From: Diprion similis | Lineage: Eukaryota; Arthropoda; Insecta; Hymenoptera; Diprionidae | NCBI RefSeq assembly: GCF_021155765.1 | Contig: NC_060110.1 | Location: 17,940,001-18,004,000 of the forward strand | DNA length: 64,000 nucleotides | Reading direction: 5' to 3' | Shown here: positions 58,960 through 64,000 of the stretch, one piece after another | Position numbering within the stretch: position 1 is the first letter of the stretch | Layout of the letters: every line of letters begins with the position of its first letter | The notes under the pieces: model-generated | The model's database searches: none | What the model saw: only the letters and a program-made list of their open reading frames with translations | Told to the model about the DNA's origin: nothing | Position numbers and translations under genes: made by a program

Positions 58960-60787
58960 AATAAACAATGTAAGGTAGTAGATTAATAACGGACAATTCT
59001 TTATTTGTTTAAATTATATAACAAATGTACATACATATAAACAATTACAGATAACGTGTATGAGATGAAGATACCTCAATTAATACATAGTTCCGTCATT
59101 GGAAATATTACTGTGCATCGTTACTTTGCTAGAATTTTCCAACCCCTTCATTATTCTTCTAAGATTTTTAATGTTGATTTCACGTAGCGTTTTACTTCGC
59201 TGTAAATGATATAATCAAGGATATTTTGAATTGATCCATAAATATAAAAGCTATATAAAAACTTTAAAATCCTACAAAAGACCAAGACTGACATTGCCAA
59301 AGGCATCTACTTAATTAACAAAATAGCACCTCTTGATTCGTCATTTGACATCGGTTGTTCTTTCAAGGTTAACTGAAATAAATTATAATTCTCCATATGC
59401 AAATCACCCTATTTCAATTCACTGGCATTACAAATGCTCTGATAACAATTGCAACGTGTATTTGTTTTAAAATAGTTTGTATGGTATACAAGAACCTTCG
59501 AAGTGATGTACTAGTTGGTTGCTTTGCATCAATATATTGCAAAACTGTTAAACTCACTATAAAACTTTTGGAACGCACTAACAATTGAAATGCAATTCGC
59601 ACATTGAACCTATCAGAAGTGTACTAACGAACAAAACTCTTAAGAAAACGCAAACACCTGGAGTAATTACTGATTTGTTTACAGTATTGTGCACGTTTTA
59701 TACAGTTTTGGATTCTATATAGTTTAGGATGTACTATTGTGTACGTGTGGTAATCTCTCCTCGACATATTTCCAGTACCCAACCCATTCCTAGAATGTTA
59801 TAAGTACCCGTAAGCGTGAAAAAAATAATAGAATAAATTAACAATCTATGATAATTAACATTAAGTACTTAATAAAAATATAGTCAAGGTAAGTGACATC
59901 AACATATTTCTAGACTTACAGAAACTGTGAAAACCTATCTAGAAATGAGGCACCGATTCAATATTTTCGATCACTTTGATTATGACATACAATGGATACC
60001 TTATTACAAAATAAACGTTTTAGTTTACTTTCAACAATTCTTGGACATTTCAATTTAGATAACAACCACTTTTCATATCAAACACTTGATAGTTTCAACT
60101 AATAATACACCAGGAATTTATTTTCAAAATAAAAATCTGTTTTATAACTTGAGGCAAGTATTGATTTTTGTTGCATGGCTGTTGACCAGATTCGGAAAGC
60201 AGACATTGCGTGTGTTAACGCTGTACTTATCATAAAGAACTTCTTGAACATACAAAAAATCTGTATTGTATATGAGAAATTGGAGGATAACAGCCTTTAA
60301 GTATCCATCTAAAAAGAAAGGACTTACGCGACCTGACCTGAGTATATTGGTCCCTGTTTACGTTGTGACTATAATTTCATAGATATATAACCAAAAGTTA
60401 ATACTGATTATAATACATATCTCAAACAATTACCAGCTTTCAAGGTTTATATATTGAAAGTATAATTATTTCGGCACCATTCTTATTGAAAACTCTTAGT
60501 GCTGTGAAAAGAAAAAACTGCCAAAAGTCAGATATAATGTAGTTTGCTATAGAAAATCACAAATCTTTTTCCATGCTCTGCAATAATTTGTAAATTTTAT
60601 TGCCGAAGATAAATTTAACGCTGAATAAAGCAAATATTCTGTACCTTCAGACAGTTTTTATTGTGCAGCATATAAGTAACTGTCTCGTTATCTATGTTAT
60701 GTGCCATTAACAAATTTGTATATTATATATATTACTTTCTGGTTTATTAGACAAGTGAATGATAAAAATCTTTTGAAAATTAAATTC
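58960..60787. other. 3' flanks of two convergent genes, with a possible small minus-strand exon
   Basis: Mostly AT-rich and non-coding. On the minus strand, 59080-59199 follows a good acceptor (tcatttacag) and encodes 39 residues (RSKTLREINIKNLRRIMKGL onward) to a TAA. A further acceptor-bounded open piece lies at about 59330-59372. Their phases do not join cleanly with the obvious donors, so I do not call a gene. Confidence 0.35.
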
Positions 60788-63700
60788 TTACGACTTAATG
60801 TCTGGTGTAGAGACTGCTGTAAGCAAGTCTTGGGGTTTGTGAGGCATCCAACCCAGTGGATCTCTTTCCACTTCTTCTTGAGTCAACTCTCTTCCTTCGT
60901 ACAGCAAATTGGCAAAATCCGCTACAATGGGATCTCTTCCCGAACTACTCATTGAAATGACTTTGCCATCCTTGAAATAATAGGCAAAGAACTTGAAGTC
61001 CTCAAGAGATCCAACAATTTTCACCCCAGTTGCTCTGCCATATCCTGTACAATCATTCATTTCAATACATGAAGTGTTTAATAATTACTTGCCAGCGATC
61101 TGTGTATTTTCAAGAAAGTTTTGAATACGTGAGCAAAAAAATGATAATCTGAATTAAGGCTTACCTGCATATCTGTAACTTTTCCCAAATAGCATGGTCC
61201 AGAAGAAAGGCACTGCTTTCAAAGGTGTTTCTTTTCCAGCTATATTCAGAGCAGCAATTCTTCCGTGGTAGTGAGCTAGGCCATAATGTCCTATTGCTGC
61301 TGGCATATTTCCAGAGCTATATACAGGGGCGTATGCAATGTCACCACCAGCATACACATTGTCCACATTTGTTTTAAGGAACTGTAAAAAGATAAATCAT
61401 TCCGTTAAACGAGCACATTGCACACCACGTGTGGAAAACCTGTGGAGGACTGTTGTATCAAGTTAATTTACTCACAAGATACTCTAGTTAATTGATAGCG
61501 TGGTCTTAATCTGATGATAAATATATATTTGGTAAGTGGTATGATATTGTGAATAATTACTTGGCGGAATTTCATATACCCTTTTCAATTCGAAGCTATC
61601 GGTATGTTAATTCTTAATTTTACCTTGTTTACCACCACAGTTCCATTTTGACGCATCTCGACTTTCTTCATCACGACATCTTTCTAATTATTAAAATAAT
61701 TACACGATATCGTTTTGCCAAAAAGTTTTGCTAGTTTAATATACCTGTGGAATTTCTTCATCTAGGAGTGTCTCCTCGGTTTTAACTTCAGGACCTTTTA
61801 TTTTACCCTGGTAGGACAATCTTTAATAACGTCTAACAGCAAATGTTAATATTCTGTGAAAATTTAAACTATGAATGTAGGCCAAAGATACTGGTTTTTG
61901 CAAATTGGCCAACGAAAGTAAAACTTCTGTGCGCTTGACTTGCTTGTACTTTCTCTGATGTCCCATTTTTATAGTCACTGCAGATGAGCTAACTCAGCTT
62001 TCAAAAAAACTATTAATTATAGACTAGTCTGGGGATACTGAGTCTTTAGTTGGAAAAATTGTTATGAAAACAAAAAAAAAATATTTATGATTCTAAAATA
62101 TGTTTAAGATTATGGCCATACGATTAGTCAACAGTAATCTTCTACCCTATTACACTGACCTTTTGCAGTTTCTCAACAATCTTCACACCTTTTTCCTAAT
62201 ACATTATGTCGTTAATAGATGATAGTTTGTAGAGTTTCTAGATCAGTTAAATGTAATAAGCAGCTCTTTACCTCAACTTTTTTTTTTGTCTTTACTCTTT
62301 TCTTACTCTTCGAACCTTTGTTGTCCTTGGCATTTGTTTTACCCGTCAATTTTTCTTCCTCGTCTATCTTATACATAACAAGAGATTAAGTTACGCTTTT
62401 GTTCAATAATACAGTACCCTGTCCGTGACTATGCTACCGTCTGCAAGCCGTTGCAACTGCGTCTCCTTTAGCCATTCTGTATTAAGTGTAGAACCAACTC
62501 CCAGAATAGCAATGTCGCATTCAAGGAATGTCCCGTCCAGTAATTCAACTTGTTGAAGAGATGAACCGCCATTGTTGGATAAGAAACGAGCGATGCCGTT
62601 CTCCAGCATGAAGCGTACACCTTAGAAGTAAAAGTAATAACTAACTGAGTTCAATTGAGTTGCTATTTGTCTGTTAAGTGTAAGTGAAAAATCTTACCTT
62701 TAGCTTCAAATTCTCTTTTAATTCTGTCTCCGATTTCTTGTCCAAAAACAGCTTTGAAAGGGACACTAGCTCGACCGACGACTGTAACCGAAGCACACTT
62801 GCCAACACAATAGGCAGCTGCTTCCATGCCAATGAAACCAAGTCCCAGAAGCACGACATGCTTCTCAGGAGAAAGTTGGGCGAAAATTGCAGCACTGTCT
62901 GCATGATTCCGCATAACGAAAATATTTGCCAGATTGATACCCGGCAGATCGGGTAACTTTGGTTTGCTTCCCGTCGCAACAAACAAATAATCATACCTCA
63001 AATCTTCGTTAGTGTTTAGCTTAACGGTCTTTGCGTTGGTATTCAAGCCTGAAAGTGATTAAATGAACAAATAATTATGTGAAAATAATGACCTATGATT
63101 TCCTCACCATTTTTTCTTTGATTTTCTGTATTTACTAGTTCTTTTGGAAACATATATATGAGATTTTTTTAATTTAATTTTTTTATTTCTCAAATAATTG
63201 CTGTGAACTTTGGAATAAAATAATACTAATCTAACGTTTTGCCCAGCTGCATATTAAAGAAGAAGATATATTAGTTATTTCACATACCTATAACTTCTTT
63301 ACCAAGTAAAGTTTCAATGTTATGTTCATTATAGAAGAATTGGGACCGGAGTAAAATCTTTCCTACATCAACATCCATCGCCTTGGAGAGTTTTGGCCTG
63401 TCATATGGCAAAGCAGATTCTTTGCAAACCATGACAATGCGTCCAGTGAACCCTTCTTGTCGCAAAGTTTCGGCGCAAGTTGCTGCAGCTGGACCACCTC
63501 CAGCGATTACAACAGTTGTTTGATTGTCAGTCCTGAGTGCACTCATCTCCCTAGTCCGCTTATTTGTTTCCAGTTCCTTACGTTTGGCACGCACTTTTAT
63601 GCCACCATTTTGATCTACAGAAACCTGAAAGTATGTTTTTGATGGATGAGATGGTGAATGTCAATTTGTCAATTGACCAAATTTTTCTATCCTTGAGTAA

Positions 63701-64000
63701 CTCCATTCACCTTGTAGCACGGTAGAGAGTCCAGGCCAGGATAGTCTTCTATGTCTCCTGTCTTTATGTTGAAGCATGCTCCGTGCCACGGACATCTTAC
63801 TCGACCCTCACCCAGGGCGCCAGTGGCTAAAGGCGCTCCATAATGGGAGCACTTCCATCCTAAGGCGTGGAGCTCTCCGTCTTGCTTGATCAGTAAAATT
63901 TTACCACCATCTTCGCCCAAAGGCAATGATTTCATCTCGTTATCCTTGATTTCATTCTCATTGCAGACAACTGCTTCAATGTAGTCTGAACTCTCCGGTT
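60788..64000 (-). CDS. AIFM3: Apoptosis-inducing factor 3 (AIFM3), 5' end outside the window
   Basis: Rieske/FAD oxidoreductase of the AIF family. Core exons: 63711-64000 (cut by the window edge), 63288-63624, 62698-63048, 62418-62620, 61165-61381, 60788-61044 (TAA), about 550 residues in frame. The first part is a Rieske [2Fe-2S] domain with both ligand pairs intact (CSHYGAPL and CPWHGACF). A pyridine-nucleotide disulphide reductase fold follows, with the FAD-binding TVVIAGGGPAAATCAETLRQ, the NAD-binding VVLLGLGFIGMEAAAYCVGK and the second FAD motif VYAGGDIAYAPV. The C-terminal domain ends PHKPQDLLTAVSTPDIKS. AIFM3 is mitochondrial and pro-apoptotic when overexpressed in mammals. The intron 61382-62417 contains four additional candidate exons, listed separately. 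Confidence 0.93.
61624..61683 (-). CDS. Candidate AIFM3 cassette exon D
   Basis: A 60-nt phase-0 block between ataattag and GTAAAATT, coding KDVVMKKVEMRQNGTVVVNK. Its end NGTVVVNK parallels the core exon end DGSIVTDR, and both would be followed by FLKTNVDNVYAGGD. In AIF-type enzymes this strand usually reads like GFIVVNK, so D could replace as well as extend the core strand. Confidence 0.5.
61745..61807 (-). CDS. Candidate AIFM3 cassette exon C
   Basis: A 63-nt phase-0 block between acceptor tcctaccag and donor GTATAT, coding GKIKGPEVKTEETLLDEEIP plus Q. Same charged composition as exon A. Confidence 0.5.
62160..62195 (-). CDS. Candidate AIFM3 cassette exon B
   Basis: A 36-nt phase-0 block between tattag and GTCAGTG, coding EKGVKIVEKLQK. 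Short, in frame with exons A and C. Confidence 0.4.
62272..62367 (-). CDS. Candidate AIFM3 cassette exon A
   Basis: A 96-nt open block between acceptor tgtataag and donor GTAAAGAG, phase 0 at both ends, coding 32 residues (IDEEEKLTGKTNAKDNKGSK then SKKRVKTKKKVE). It is Lys/Glu-rich and probably disordered. The intron to the preceding core exon would be only 50 bp. Inclusion is inferred from phase and splice signals only. Confidence 0.5.

Noticed and set aside
61900-62020. A fifth possible AIFM3 exon (reads TIKMGHQRKYKQVKRTEVLL)
   Set aside because: It follows a good acceptor, but phase 0 gives an immediate stop, so it cannot join the other phase-0 blocks.

Overview
This window is AT-rich nuclear DNA from an insect. 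The genes are intron-containing, the introns are often 50-120 bp with GT-AG ends, and the proteins are animal-type: SETD1, clathrin heavy chain, rabankyrin-5, AIFM3, MED21 and a SEFIR-domain IL-17 receptor-like protein. A hymenopteran is my guess from overall character, but nothing here proves the order. I rebuilt gene models by hand from splice sites and reading phase. All complete models close in frame, which is the main support for the exon coordinates given.

Layout, left to right. 1-2806: intron or upstream DNA of a Bicaudal-D-related adaptor (BICDR), whose last four exons lie at 2807-4856 (+). 8050-12101 (-): an IL-17 receptor-like gene of ten exons, with two short inverted-repeat elements and several C-tracts in its introns. 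13799-14475 (+): MED21, preceded by a possible spliced uORF. 14883-20409 (-): the COMPASS methyltransferase SETD1, convergent with MED21. 21996-22782 (+): the hinge subunit of respiratory complex III (UQCRH/QCR6). 23910-24628 (+): a broken Ly6/quiver-like copy. 25118-34019 (-): rabankyrin-5 (ANKFY1), with an intact Ly6/quiver-like gene (30731-31774, +) inside one of its introns. 35185-35948 (+): ribosomal protein RpLP2, with two related box C/D snoRNA candidates in and upstream of it. 37412-46108 (+): clathrin heavy chain. 48220-49343 (-): the RNase P/MRP subunit POP4. 51040-57878 (-): RMND1, with a complete same-strand glutathione synthetase gene (52801-54577) inside its 5.2-kb intron. 58277-58959 (+): a small protein I do not recognise. 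60788 to the window end (-): most of AIFM3.

Most genes are housekeeping: transcription and chromatin (MED21, SETD1), translation and RNA processing (RpLP2, snoRNAs, POP4), membrane traffic (BICDR, clathrin, rabankyrin-5), and mitochondrial or redox functions (UQCRH, RMND1, GSS, AIFM3). I see no operon-like logic. Neighbours are arranged as convergent or divergent pairs, plus two nested genes.

The points most worth a second look are these. (a) Four phase-0, stop-free candidate exons inside an AIFM3 intron would add an 85-residue Lys/Glu-rich insert and repeat the end of a beta-strand. (b) Two related C/D snoRNAs at RpLP2 carry the same 28S rRNA guide. (c) A small segmental duplication contains the 3' ends of UQCRH and ANKFY1 on both sides of a decayed Ly6-like gene. 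(d) GSS is nested on the same strand within RMND1. (e) A 394-bp foldback element sits in IL17R-like intron 1. I found no clearly new multi-gene system.
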